A DNA stretch of 64,000 nucleotides from Adenanthera pavonina. Its lineage: Eukaryota > Streptophyta > Magnoliopsida > Fabales > Fabaceae. The number at the start of each line of letters is the position of its first letter. Position 1 is the stretch's first letter. The DNA is taken from assembly GCA_026686845.1 (NCBI GenBank), contig JAIVEN010000007.1, positions 35,647,001 through 35,711,000 on the forward strand, read 5' to 3'. Below the pieces are notes generated by a model, which saw only the letters and a program-made list of their open reading frames with translations, ran no database searches and had not been told where the DNA came from. Made by a program: the position numbers and the translations under genes. Of the stretch, positions 35,691 through 47,960 are shown piece after piece.

Positions 35691-35968
35691 TACTCCCTCC
35701 GGTTTCATATATAAGAAAATTTTAAGAAAGATAACTTGATCCAAATTATAAAAAAAAGTAACCAAATGTCCAATACATTTAAGAAATTCTTCCAATTATG
35801 CCCTTCATTTAATTATATGCAATAAATAAGTATTATTAAATTAAAAAACAATATTGGATGTATTTGAGGAAAAAAATTCAATTTGAGACACATTTAAGAA
35901 GACTAACTACTTTTAGTCAATTATCTTAAAAATCATGAGGTAGTTATTTTTCCTTATATTAAGTAGTA
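35691..35968. mobile_element. Stowaway-like MITE
   Basis: Left end TACTCCCTCCGGTTTCATAT is typical; the right end is degenerate (CCTTATATTAAGTAGTATTA). No ORF. Confidence 0.6.
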
Positions 35969-36119
35969 TTATATAAAACATTATCAGTATAATCATTTTA
36001 AAACGAATACCAATGATTTCAACCAAATTACTAAAATTTACTTTCTTGGGTTTTAAATATAAGACATTCTATCTTGATCCTAAATATAGGTCCATTGCCA
36101 GAATATAGGCAGTATTTAT

Positions 36120-36398
36120 TACTCATCTCATCCCATTTTATGTATCGTTTTATGAAATTTTCAATATCCCATTTTATTTTTTATTTTAGAAAACCAATGA
36201 AAAATTAATTATTTTTTTACAACTATACCCTTAAGCATTTAATAGTATATTCTTTCAAGAAACTAACAGTATAAATAGTAAATAAATAATAATTAAGGAT
36301 ACTTTAGTAAAATTACATTATTCATTAGATTATTTATTATCTTTCTTAATTCTTATACCAAAACTTAAAAAGATAAATAAAATGAAATGGAGGGAGTA
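36120..36398. mobile_element. Stowaway-like MITE
   Basis: Ends TACTCATCTCATCCCATTTT and AAATGGAGGGAGTA are inverted and TA-flanked; about 279 bp. It lies between the two divergent unit copies. Confidence 0.75.
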
Positions 36399-36559
36399 TA
36401 TATTACCAAAAAAATTCTTATTTAATTGATAAAAAAAATTCAATAAAAGTAATTTTTAAAAAATAATATAATTTTTTAAAAAATTAAAATAATTAATTAA
36501 CTTTAATCCATTATTTTCTTGAAATGCATGCATCCACATGAGAAAATGGGAATCTGCAA

Positions 36560-37110
36560 AGCTAGGTGGCAAACAACAACAACTAGGGTTCGTTGCTCAA
36601 TAAAGTGTAACAAGGTGAAACCCGTAATTAATTGCCCTTAGAACTGGCGTAATTAACATAGTATGTTGTTCCACCTTAGCAACATGAAGGGCATAACTGT
36701 CTTTCACCACCTCTTCGTGGCACAACATGACGTAATTATCATGACGTCATTCTAAATCAAAGGCCTAAAAAGAAAAATCCACTACGTAAACTAGAGGGTC
36801 AAGGAAACTAAATTATTTGAATGATATCGCTAAATAAACCCCACTCTAGTGAAAATCTGATGAGGAAGGTATACTATACTGAGATCATTTTTCAGATCTG
36901 ATTTTGATTTTGACTCAGCTTTTAAGGAGTTTTGGAAGAAACTTTCAAAAGTTCAACCACTACAAAAATGGAAGAAAATGAAACAAGGTAATCAATCATC
37001 CATCCATGCCAGAAACTTCAGCTTGCTTTTTTTTTTTAATAGCTTGTGCTAATGATCTTAATAATTACAGACATTTATATAAAGATAAATAGGTTTTTTA
37101 ATAGATCTAT
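36560..37110 (+). pseudogene. Unit copy, plus orientation, with promoter and micro-exon
   Basis: The best-preserved copy of the promoter block. It contains AAGGGCATAA (36687-36696), two TGACG motifs (36728-36732 and 36742-36746, the second within TGACGTCA), a leader with TTTTGGAAGAAACTTTCAA, and ATG GAA GAA AAT GAA ACA AG|GTAATC with the ATG at 36968. The following intron-like DNA has no recognisable second exon. It faces away from the minus-strand copy at 34740. Confidence 0.45.
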
Positions 37111-37628
37111 TATAGGTGTGTGATTTTTATTCCACTAAATTTTTTAAATGATTCTAGAATATTCTCATTCTTATATTTTCTCCATTTGTCGCCAGAGAAA
37201 ATCGATTCTGCCTTCCAAAATACTAAAACTTAGGTTTTTTTAGTACTTTCACAATAAGAAAAATATACTTTGCAATAAAACCTGTTCAAAGATTTTATTT
37301 GAGGACAAATAGGAAAAAACAGTTGGAAATTTTTACTTGTTTTTAAATGGGACAGGATTGTAAGTTATGATAACTTATTATATATGTTGTCTTACAGCTG
37401 ATGACAGGCTGTAATCTTAACATATCAGATACTAAATAAAGTAGGACCCGTGTTTGGGCTCTTATCAAGGTGGGCCCTTATCAAGGGGCGTGGCTCTTAA
37501 GTCTCATGTTAGTGAATAGTGAGTGAGTATATAAGTTTAGGAGGCAAAAGCTTTAGACCATTATCTATATTAAGTGTTATTATCCAGCCCCATAAGTTCA
37601 TTTAGCAAAAAAAAAAACGTTGAGTGTT
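37111..37628 (+). other. Unit-derived intergenic DNA
   Basis: No gene. A motif ATGACAGGCTGTAATCTTAACAT near 37400 resembles the recurrent ACTGTCATCT family seen at 5-11 kb, in the opposite orientation. Confidence 0.35.
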
Positions 37629-38998
37629 TGATAGGGACAAAATGTATAACTGCAAGTACATGGGTCATATCAAGTAATAAAATGATAAACAGAGTATCGT
37701 TCTCGTGGAGACTTTGCACCATGTAACAATCCGATTGAGCATTAATTTTACACGTTCACTCAAGTCAAGCAAGCCACAAAATAAGAGGGAAATAAATCTA
37801 AACTATAATTAGATGTTAGTGGTGATTTTGAGATACAAGAAGGGTTACTTAGGATAATTATTCACTTGTACATGGATTAATTAATTAATTACTCTCTCTT
37901 AGGTCTTAATTACATGTATTTCTTAGCCTAGAGTACTAATTCACTTATTAGCATCTTTCGAGTGTCTAACAAGCTTACTAATTAATTAATTAATTCATAA
38001 TCCCTTATACAATTAACTAATTAGTTCATTCTCAAGCTCCATTTATGGCTAAATAACTAATTAAGTATATTCCTATTTTAATTAGTAACTTAGCCAATTC
38101 TATGTCTAGAATTAAGCAAACTCACTTGATTTAATCAATTGGCCTATTCTAATTTCCCTTTCCCAAGTTACCATTGGAAAATCCCTAATTCAAGAACTCT
38201 AATAATTTGTCTAGATTCAGATTCAACCAAAATGCATCAGTTAAATCACCAAATTCATGAAATTAATCCATAAGAAAGTAATTACAAAGCTAATCTATAT
38301 ACAAGTTCACAATAATCCTAGGTATACAATGAAATCAGTGCCTCATGTTTTGTATACAATCCAAAACAGCCAACAAAACCAAACAAAACAAAGCAGCAAC
38401 AAGAAAATAAAGAGGAAAGGGAAGGAAACTCAATGAATGGTGAAATTTAAGCTCTAAGGTGCTTCTAAGCCCTTAGTCATAGCCTCAAAGCTCTTCAACC
38501 CTTCTCTGTTGCCCAAAATGTTTGAAAATGATGAAGTGAATGATAACAAAACCTCAAGCTAAAAAATCAAAACACAGTATTTTGTGTAAACTGATGCAAA
38601 ATCATGGTTTCATTAAGTTGAAATCACGATATGAGACTATCGTACCATGAAATCGCAATTTGCACTCTCAAATCACAATGCGATGTGTTTTTGCCAAATC
38701 AGCTACCAAATCGCGATTTCATGTGCAAACTCATTCATACTTTGATATTTTTGGACCGATTTTTGGCTTGATTCTTCGTCCATGCGTCTCTAAAAATGAA
38801 TATGTACATAAAATGAGCTCAAATAATAATAAGTCAATCCAAAAACACATCAATCCATCAATATTTTCCCTTAACAGCTGAGAAACTACTAGTGCATATT
38901 TTCCTTGTAAGAACTGAATAATTTACTAAAATATATTCAATGAATCCTCAAATAACAAGGGAAACATGTCAAATAAAATGCAATTATAAGAGTTATCA
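37629..38998 (-). repeat. Unclassified repeat, possible solo LTR
   Basis: About 1370 bp bounded by TGATAGGGAC and GAGTTATCA, so the ends are inverted TGATA/TATCA. It contains AGAGTATCGTTCTCGTGGAGAC, a block common in plant LTR retroelement non-coding DNA. No target duplication is evident. Partly similar, inverted, to 53240-54600. No reliable ORF. Confidence 0.4.
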
Positions 38999-39102
38999 GT
39001 ATAGTATATGAGATGATTTTTGTAACGTCCGGCCGCTATTCGGGATTGACGACTGTCCCCATAAACCAACACAAGCCCTTTCGGTGTGCTTTGTCCTCAC
39101 TC

Positions 39103-39182
39103 ACACACCTCCTTCCGAGGAGGTCACCCATCTCATAATTGCTCCAGGTCAAGCACGCTTAACTGAGGAGTTCTTAAGGGAT
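39103..39182 (-). other. 5S rRNA-like segment in Cassandra 3' LTR
   Basis: On the minus strand CAGTTAAGCGTGCTTGACCT and GATGGGTGACCTCCTCGGAA follow the 5S gene. Box C has a one-base difference (TCGG for TGGG). Confidence 0.83.
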
Positions 39183-39598
39183 TGACTACCGAAAAGGTGG
39201 GTGCACCTTGTTGGTATAGGTAGTACCTATCAATTCCTTTAAGCTATCCTTAACCGTATAGTCCCATACCTATATGGTCTCTAGATCCCTCTCGTTCCGG
39301 TATGTATTCGATTCATTCATATGCCCCTCCCGCTTAGAAGCCTGCCAGGAGCCGCTCCTTATTGGTGCCTCATTACTTTATCTGACCCCCAACTTTTCTT
39401 ACACCGACGATCACTCCCCGCCCTCGTCAGCGCCCGGATGTCACATGCCCACCAGCTTCCGCTTGGTTCGTCCCCGAACCATACTGTACTGAGAGAGGCT
39501 GGGCTCTGATACCACCTGTAACGTCCGGCCGCTATTCGGGATTGACGACTGTCCTCACAAACCAACACAAGCCCTTTCGGTGTGCTTTGTCCTCACTC

Positions 39599-39678
39599 AC
39601 ACACCTCCTTCCCAGGAGGTCACCCATCCCATAATTGCTCCAGGTCAAGCATGCTTAACTGATGTGTTCTTAAGGGAT
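39599..39678 (-). other. 5S rRNA-like segment in Cassandra 5' LTR
   Basis: On the minus strand AGTTAAGCATGCTTGACCTG and GGATGGGTGACCTCCTGGGA match the 5S internal promoter boxes. Confidence 0.85.
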
Positions 39679-39943
39679 AGACTACCGAAAAGGTAGGTGC
39701 ACCTTGTTGGTATAAGTACCTATCAATTCCTTTAAGCTATCCTTAACCGTATAGTCCCATACCTATACAGTCTCTGGATCCCTCTCGTTCTGGTATGTAT
39801 TCGATTCATTCATATGCCTTTCCCGCTTAGAAGCCTGCCAGGAGCCGCTCTTTATCGGTGCCTCATTACTTTATCTGATCCCCAACTTTTCTTGTACCGG
39901 CGATCACTCCCTGCCCTCGTCAGTGCCCGGATATCACAATTTT

Positions 39944-41607
39944 TGTCAAAAATTATTATAGAGAATGAAATTAGTTAAAAGCATTAATTTTGTCAAAAAT
40001 TATTATAACATTCCTAAAATACCCTTAATAAAAGTCATTAATCTATATCCACATTAATGCTTGGAAAGATAAAGTTAAAACTATTAAAGACATTTGTGGA
40101 ATTCACTTTTTAATACTTCACTAAATTTTAAAAAGGCTCTTATATTAAGAACCATGAAAATCATCTAGAATAACCCTTACATTAAGAAGCAATGGTAGTA
40201 ATAAATATGATTATGGATAATGACTAATGTAGAAATCATTACATTGTTGTCGTAGCTAGGGACCTTACACTTGAAATCTTAATTACCTTGAACATATGAT
40301 TGGTTGATTAACATCTCAAACTTTTCAAATCAAATCATCATCAGAGAAAACTAGTTTTGAAACAAGGAAAATATTCTTTTTCATCCCCAAACATCATGGG
40401 AATATAAACAATTTGCACTTGTGAACTTGAATTACATGATACATTGTTTTCTATCTATATAAGATGACAATATGTTATCTGTCTTATATAGATGAAAACT
40501 CTATAATCTTTTTGTTTTGCATAAAATAACAATATGTTTCTTGTCTATCATATTCAAATAATACGTATTATAATATGGTATTGCCTTATAGTACTAATAT
40601 ATATTTTTTGGTTTTTAAATTTACATAGTTATGTCACTAACGAGACATAATTAGTATAAATGTCTCATATATGTAGGCTTTTAAGTCCTTATAATCCTAT
40701 GGCAATCCAATATATTCCATGTCTTTAAAGATAGAAAAAATTCACGATCAGTAAGTTTTAAATCTAGAGTGTGCTTGCTGTATTTACATAGAAGTCAATG
40801 ATGAACCTAGAAATTTTTTGTTGTGGGAGCTGTTGGAGTATGTGTATGTGTGTTAAGAAGGAAGTCTCATATTACTCAAGTCCAGTCCCTAAGCTTTCGG
40901 GCATCTGTTCTCTAAGTTCTTCTGGTTTATGCTATTCTGGTTCCTTGCTTCTCTTGAAGGGTTGCTATCTTGTGGCGAAATAAATCTTAAGGACAGTATC
41001 CTTGAGCACGACTTAAATCCTATTATCTAACGTATTTGTCTATTGCAACTAACATGAGCAACATGTGTATATATTGTCTTTATGAAAAATTAATCTCTTT
41101 TGGTTGATAGGGATCCTTTTATAGATAATATCTCTTAATTTCATCTCTATCATATGGATGATAATATAAAATCTTTAGCCTTAAACCACGATCATGAGAA
41201 AGCTTTTCTAAATCAAATTTTAAAAATCTTTTTTTAGGTGAAGTCAATGTTCAATCTTTATCATTTAATTGTTGACAGTATGGATTTTCTTTTGAAAGAT
41301 TTTTCCATTACAAAAACCTAGAACTAAAGTAATATAATCATAATTAATTACATAACTAAGATAAAAAAATCATTAAAAATACACCCAAATTTTATTGCAA
41401 AAGAAGAATTATATAAAAGGAAAAAAACAAATGAAGAAAGGTTCAATGGCACTAAGAAAAAAAATATACTGAAAGATTGGGGGCACTTAGTAAACGTTGT
41501 ACATAGTATATATTAGTATTAAGTAAAAGAAAAAAAAAACAAATTATGGGTGTGCCCGCTCCTGAGATGGAACTTAGAATGAGCCATAATTTTCAATACT
41601 TGTGATA
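39944..41607 (+). repeat. Plus-oriented remnants of the duplicated unit
   Basis: Near 40250-40600 the blocks GGGACCTTACACTTGAA, AACTTTTCAAATCAAATCATCATCAG, ATTATATGAT-like and AGATGACAATATGTTATCTG are reverse complements of the unit blocks at 7-11 kb. No gene is supported; the 61-codon frame at 40798 has no recognisable domain. Confidence 0.45.
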
Positions 41608-41897
41608 TACTCCCTCCGATCTCTATTATAGGGTGTTATTTAGAAAATTTGTCTGGTCCAAAATATAAGATGTTAAGTAATAAATTTAATTTTAGTCTCA
41701 ATTTTGTCCCTATTAAATTTTTTCATTACAAGTCTTAATTAACTTCTCTCTCCTCCTATTTAATGTATTTTTATTCTCTCCTTAAGGACAAAATGGGAAT
41801 GTCAAAAAAAATTTTCATTAATTTTAGACTATAACTAACTTTTCTTAATCTATGTGCGGTAGTTAAAAACATCTTATAATAGGGACCGGAGGGAGTA
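41608..41897. mobile_element. Stowaway-like MITE
   Basis: 290 bp with well-matched inverted ends TACTCCCTCCGATCTCTATT and ATAATAGGGACCGGAGGGAGTA and a TA target. No coding capacity. Confidence 0.85.
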
Positions 41898-42975
41898 CAT
41901 CGTGGGGCTCCCAATATTCTTTGTAGTTTATATTGATATTGATAAGCCACATACAAGAATCGTTAAAATAGCAATTTATTCTGAATAATACTCAATCAAT
42001 AATAAATCATTTTGATGTGGTAGTGCGACTAATTGAAAAAGACATGCCAACTTGATCAAAATATGACGATGAATATGCTACTTAATTATAATTCCCTTCG
42101 CAAAACAAAGACATTCATTATTAACACTATATTGTTTACGTCACTTAATTATAACAATCTCATTCTAACTCTCTGACCATAAACATAATGCATAAACTTA
42201 TTTTACTAATATCTCTCTCAGTCTTGTTATTGTTGTCATTTCGTATCCTCAAGAGTCATTGCGGTGAGCTATTCTATTATAATGTGATAAGAACAGTGAC
42301 AAAGTAATAAATATACAGCAGAAATAAATCTCTCTTACTTGTAAAAATTTATGAAGGGTAATCAAATAAATATATGGCAAAATATAAATATCACAAACAC
42401 ATCAAGAGATACCAAGATTTTTAACGTGGAAAACTTTTCAAGGTAAGGGTAACAACCATGGGTCATCCTAGCCAACAGTTCCATTATGATTAAAATAGAA
42501 GTACAACAGAGTCTCAATTAAGTGCACAAACCAGTGCTAATAGCCCTCTCAATCAATCAAAGCAACAAGCTTACAATAAAGAATTAAGAAGGTGAAAAAC
42601 CAAAAAATTGTTGTTTCCATACAAATTAAATAGTCCTCACACCAGACCAACGAAACGACGATCTAACCGTTGAAAATGAAGAACCATATATCTTGAACTT
42701 GTTGACAAAATTTTAACTCAATCCAATGATTAATGAATCCGTGAATGAATTTTTCCTGTAATTGCTTTGTGAACGTGCGAAAATGACATTTTTCTCTTCT
42801 CCTCTCTCAAATGCGACTGTTCTAACTTGAATGCGATTTCACTCTCATACCCTAATATAACCCCTCTCCACTTAAATAAGTGAAACATATAATGGACTAT
42901 TAGGTTTGGGTCTTTCTCCATATAATAAGGGGCTCACACCCAAAATAATGTTGATTTGTGATTTTCCATATTATA
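41898..42975. other. Intergenic DNA with possible retroelement remnant
   Basis: No gene supported. A phrase near 42410-42460 (ACCAAGATTTTTAACGTGGA, then AAAACTTTTCAAGG) is of a kind often seen in plant LTR retroelements, but no termini or primer site can be placed. Confidence 0.35.
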
Positions 42976-43243
42976 TACTCCCTCCTATTCATATTATAAG
43001 GTATTTTATATGATAAGTTTTTAGTTCAAAATAATGGGTATTAGATAATTTTCTTTTCATTTTACCAATCTTTAATTTTTCTCCACTCCTTGTTTTAGAC
43101 AAAAAAGTGATAATGGAGTATATTTAATAAGAGTAAAATGGGAAATGTTAGTATTTTTTTTATGAATTTTAGATAAAAAAGTTATTTTCTTAATATGTAT
43201 GTATTTGATACAAAATATCTTATAATATGGATCGGAAAGATTA
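42976..43243. mobile_element. Stowaway-like MITE
   Basis: Left end TACTCCCTCCTATTCATATT; right end ATAATATGGATCGGAAAGATTA is degenerate. About 268 bp. Confidence 0.65.
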
Positions 43244-43650
43244 TAATGTTATGATAATTTCTATTTATTTTTTATTTTATGTCTGGTAACATAACAATCG
43301 AGTATTTCTTGTCTTCTATTCTACCAGATGACAACTTGTTATTTTGTTTCTTCCATTGTATGATGCCCTGTCAAATGACAATTTTGTTTTTTAACTATAT
43401 TTTAGATCAGACGTAAATTAATGAAGTGATATACCCTATATAATTAATAACCGATTTCAAAGGATTCACGTGTTGCTTTCCTCTCACACATGAACCAGAC
43501 TTGCAGGGTTGATCGCCAATCACTTAAATACAAACTCCAACTATTTAAGTTATGGTTTTATTTCTCTTCCCACATACAGTTAATGCAGTGCTCTAGGATT
43601 AAGGGTCTTGAATTAGATGGTCTTAAGCTGAATTAAATTGAATAAATATA

Positions 43651-43911
43651 TACTCCCTCCGGTCCATATTATAACATTTTGTATGAAAAGTGTTTAGTCC
43701 AAAATACAGGGTATTAAATATTTTTCTTCCTATTTTATCCTTGTCTTTAATACTTCCTCTCTCCTCATTTATATGATAATAGAATAGAGTATTTAATAAA
43801 GTAAAATAGGAAATGTAAATACTTTTTACATTAATTTCAATTGAAAAAATAATTTTCTTAATATACGTGTAATTAATGTAAAATACCTTGTAATGTAGAG
43901 TGGATGGAGTA
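43651..43911. mobile_element. Stowaway-like MITE
   Basis: Left end TACTCCCTCCGGTCCATATT; right end TGTAGAGTGGATGGAGTA. About 261 bp, AT-rich, no ORF. Confidence 0.75.
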
Positions 43912-44074
43912 TATATTGTTGTTTGATCAACATCAAAGACTTTCTAAACCAAATCATCATGAGTAAACCTAACTATTTTATAAGACAAAATATTTTTCAT
44001 CAGCAACAAGGTACGTAGCTCAATAAAAGTTCAATATTTTTTATCTTGAATTAAAGTTTATTATTTTTATCTTA

Positions 44075-44368
44075 TACTTCCACTGGTTCATATTATAAAA
44101 GTTTTCCAACTGTTTCATGTTTATTAAGAAAAATTAGCTACACACCTTAAAATTCTAAAAGATATCCAACATCCCAATTTTACCTTTATTAATTACCAAT
44201 AAAAGTTAGTTTGAAAAATTCATCCACTCTCTTTCTTTTTTCCAAATTACAAGATGATAATTAATATAAATAAAAAAATAAACTTCTACAAAAAATTACA
44301 TAACCCCTTATATTTTGGACTAAAAAAGGAATCTAGAAGAACTCTTGTAATATGGACAAAAAGGGGTA
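44075..44368. mobile_element. Degenerate Stowaway-like MITE
   Basis: Left end TACTTCCACTGGTTCATATT; right end TAATATGGACAAAAAGGGGTA. About 294 bp. Confidence 0.6.
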
Positions 44369-45016
44369 CCAAATACTAAATGACCTTTTTTTCACTTTTT
44401 TTAAATAGATTATCTCATAACACAGGCACACACAGAAGATAGTAGCTATGTAAACATAGTTGTTGGGATCAATGTCTTACAGACTTAATTTCAATCCTGA
44501 TGATCGATCTTAAAAGTAGCCTAATTTTCGTTACTAAAACTAAAAATTTACGGTTTGGTCCCATAAAAAATTCCCATAATTATGAGACAACAAATTGTTG
44601 TCTGAATAATGTGGTTCCACCAATAGTAAGTTGTTCTCACTAGCGCGACTTCATTGAAAGAGACACAACTTGTTGATGAATCATGATTTGGCTCACCCTT
44701 TTCTTTTGTGTAAATGTTATCTCCATTGCATTTTCATGTAGAACATAGAAGTCTTTAATTAGTTTTGTTAGTATCTTAATTTTTTCGTTATTTTAATGAA
44801 GAAATGAAATAAACTTTGATATATTGATTAAAGATGATGAAACACCAAAAAAAAATGGTGAGATACAAGCTAATGAAGTGAACCATGAGTGACAATGAAC
44901 CTGAAGGATGAACCACAATGACAATGATCCCAAAAGGTAATAAATTATATCAGAGAGCCCAAAAGGGGTGCATGATAGGTGACAAAATGAACCTTCCTAA
45001 CTCCTAATACATGAAC
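44369..45016. other. Intergenic DNA, nothing recognised
   Basis: No element termini, repeats or plausible coding frames could be supported between the MITE and the CACTA element. Confidence 0.5.
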
Positions 45017-47190
45017 CACTATAAAAAAATAGACTTTCAGTGACGAAGTCGCCGCCAAAAGTACACTTTCAGCGGTGACTAAAAAAGTCGTTCCTGAAAG
45101 TCAGTCTTTTGGCGGTGATTGAAAAAGATTATCGCTGAAGGTATACTTTTGGCGGCGATTGAAAAAGTCGTCACTGAAAGTTCGTCTTTCAGCGACGACT
45201 GAAAAAAATCGTTGTTGAAAGTAACTTTTTGGCAGCGACTGAAAAAGGTGTCGCTGAAAGTCTATCCTTTGGTGATGGCAAAAAAAGCGTCGCTGAAAAT
45301 AGCTTTCAGCGATGGCTTTCATTATCGCCGCCAAAAGACGGACTTTCAGTGACGATTTTTCCTTAGCGCAGCCAAAAGTTATACTTTCAGCAACAATTAT
45401 TTTTAGTCGCCGCCGATTGTTCTTAGTCTTACTTTCGGTGGCGACTTATTGATGTTACCACTGAAAGCAAGACTTTCGGTGACGACTTTTTAATGTCGCC
45501 GCCAAAGTTAATTTTGTGAATTTTTGCTATTTTCATTTTAAAAATTAATAAATAACATATTAAAATAATAATTATGTTTTATTTATACATTTTGATCATA
45601 AGTAATTAGATATTTAATATATATTTTATATTATAAATATTATCTAGTATCTTTATTTAAAGATAAAGTATTTTACTATTTTTTCATGTAAAATATTTTG
45701 AACATTTTGAAAGTGTTTTATCTCTACCGGAGATGAAAGATTTGAAATGTTGAATATTGAATTCAATCTATATTTATTTTTACTTTTCCTTATCCTAATT
45801 AATAAAATATGTTATTCTTATTAGGATTTTTTTTTTAATTCATAAAGGGATTGATAACTCCAATAAAAAAATTAGGGAGACAAACTAATCCCTAATTATC
45901 TAATGTGATCAACCCTATATTCGGAGGAATTCTTATTAGGTTAATTTAATTTCTAATATTTTTAACATATAAATTAATATTAATGTTATTTATTACCAAT
46001 AATAATTTTGATGAAGTAATAATGTATTAAGACAATTATCAATAGTTAATCAAAGAGAATAATCTATTATACTATGATTGAGACTCTCAGCCCAAACTCA
46101 TATAGGTGTTGGTAGTGTGGATATTTTCTCATAATGTAAAAGTCTAATAAAGTAATGTCACGTAGATAAAGAAGGATTATGTGTTGTTAATATATTTTCC
46201 TAAAAAAATAAGTAATAACAATATTTAGAAAATAAATATTGGCTAATTCTCTCTTTCTCATCCTCTCACTCTTTTTAATCATTTTTTATTATCTGAATTA
46301 TAATATATTGAATTTATTACATTTTTTTTAAATCATATGATAATCAAAATTATAATATTTATTTTAATGATTTTTTAACAATTTTCTATTACATTATATT
46401 ATATATATATTAAGCATATATATATGATATAACTTATTAAAAAATATAATATAAATATTCATATAGATATAAATATATATATATATATAAATAAAATATT
46501 TAACGATATTAATAATTGAAAATAAAATATATGTGTATTTTTTAATAATAATATTAATTTATAAATATATGTGTGTGTATTAGTGTGTAGATAAACAATA
46601 TATATTTAATATCTCATATAAAGACTGCAGGTGTATTTCAGCTCAACTAGCAAGAGAGTAAACACAAAGGCATTACAAGCAAGAGGTCATGGGTTTGAAC
46701 CTAAGTGAAGGCACATTTGAAACAAATATATGACGTGACGGTGGTGATGTGGGTGGTGACGTGGCTGTCGTCCGGCGGTGGTGACGTGGCGGTGGTCCAA
46801 TGACAGTGGTGATGTGTCGGGGTCCAGTGGCTGACATGGTGATGGCGTGGCCAAACGACTTTCAGCGGCGACTAAATGTCGTCGCTAAATGACGCTTTCA
46901 GCGGCGACTAAATATTGTCACCAAATGATAAATTTTCAGCAGCTAGTAAATGTTGTCCCCAAATGAGAAATCTTTGGCGGCAACAATTTATATTTTCAGC
47001 GATAACTATTTTCGCCACTAGATGTCTACTTTTGGCGGTGACGTTTTTATCGTCGCCAAACTTTCGGCAACGAGGTTTGTGGCGGCGACATGGTGGCAAC
47101 AAAAATGTCGCCGCTGAAAACTTTTGGTGGCGACATTCCTTCTTTCAGCGATGACTTTTGTCCCCGCCGAAAGTCAAATTTTTTGTAGTG
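45017..47190. mobile_element. Non-autonomous CACTA (En/Spm-type) DNA transposon
   Basis: 2174 bp with the inverted termini CACTATAAAAAAATAGACTTTC and, on the other strand, CACTACAAAAAATTTGACTTTC. The 3-bp target duplication AAC is perfect (45014-45016 and 47191-47193). Both ends hold arrays of GC-rich subterminal repeats around TTTCAGCGGCGACT and GTCGCCGCCAAAAGT in both orientations, the binding sites expected for a CACTA transposase. The core is very AT-rich and has no transposase frame, so the element needs a helper. Frames over the arms, such as 45101-45334, are by-products of the repeats. Confidence 0.93.
46630..46720 (+). mobile_element. tRNA-like SINE head inside the CACTA element
   Basis: TCAGCTCAACTAGCAAGAG (A-box-like) and GGGTTTGAACCT (B-box) at 46691-46702 have internal promoter spacing. 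It may be a SINE captured by or inserted into the CACTA element. Confidence 0.5.
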
Positions 47191-47213
47191 AACGGACCCT
47201 TTATGTATATATA

Positions 47214-47497
47214 TACACTCTTTCTATTCCTTATCACTTTCAATTACTTTACTAATATCAAGAAAATCAATTAAAAATATATTTTTTCATTAAATTTATC
47301 AAAAGTTACCTTTATTTTCTTAAATTATCCTTTATTAAATACAGTAACTATTTCTAACACATCTTAATTAAATACAAATAAACAAAAGGCATTTGTCAAA
47401 AAAAATATTAGATATTCCAACCACTCTATAAAATGACTTATATTTAGGAACTAAAAGTCTTCTAAAAGGTAATTTATAATAAAGAATAGAGGAAGTA
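47214..47497. mobile_element. Degenerate Stowaway-like MITE
   Basis: Ends TACACTCTTTCTATTCCTTA and AAAGAATAGAGGAAGTA are inverted; about 284 bp, starting just outside the CACTA element. Confidence 0.65.
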
Positions 47498-47854
47498 TAT
47501 ACACAAGGTCTTAGGTGTATAACTAATTAGCTTTAACTGCATTCACTAATTAGTTACATTATACTTCATATTTCATGTTATTTTTTTCTCTTCCTACATA
47601 CAGCATTCCATAGATTTTATTATGATATTAATGATTATTGATTTTGAGATAAATTGTTTTTCTTCCCCAAAACATAATAACTTAAGTATAGATAAAGTAT
47701 TATATGGTGTTCTCCTTGACTCATTAAACTCATCTAGACAAATATAATTCCAAGGAAAACAGTGGGACAATTATGTTCATGTTATAATATTTTATATTTT
47801 TTTAAAACATTATTTTTGTGATAGAAATTATTTTTATTATAAGTTTAGTTATAA

Positions 47855-47960
47855 AGCCACCTGAGATTAGTTCAGGTGGTAAGAGTGAGGTGAGATATGA
47901 GTAGAAGTCAAGAGTTTAAACTCTCATGTATTTAAGAAAATTATAAATTTATATTGAAGA
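47855..47960 (+). mobile_element. tRNA-derived SINE-like element
   Basis: TTAGTTCAGGTGGTAAGAG (A-box region, 47868-47886) and AGAGTTTAAACTC (B-box-like, 47911-47923). No tRNA fold with an anticodon arm is evident. Confidence 0.5.

Larger units (their letters stand above)
39021..39938 (-). mobile_element. Complete Cassandra-type TRIM retrotransposon
   Basis: 918 bp: 3' LTR 39021-39445, internal region 39446-39516 (71 bp), 5' LTR 39517-39938. The primer site (TGGTATCAGAGC on the minus strand) is at 39503-39514. A perfect 5-bp duplication ATTTT flanks it (39016-39020 and 39939-39943). Both LTRs carry the 5S-like segment. The internal length equals that of the copy at 15357-18463. Non-coding and non-autonomous. 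Confidence 0.95.

Noticed and set aside
45101..45334. Repetitive 77-residue frame that looks like a repeat protein
   Set aside because: The repetition is caused by CACTA subterminal DNA repeats; the right-hand arm gives unrelated frames.
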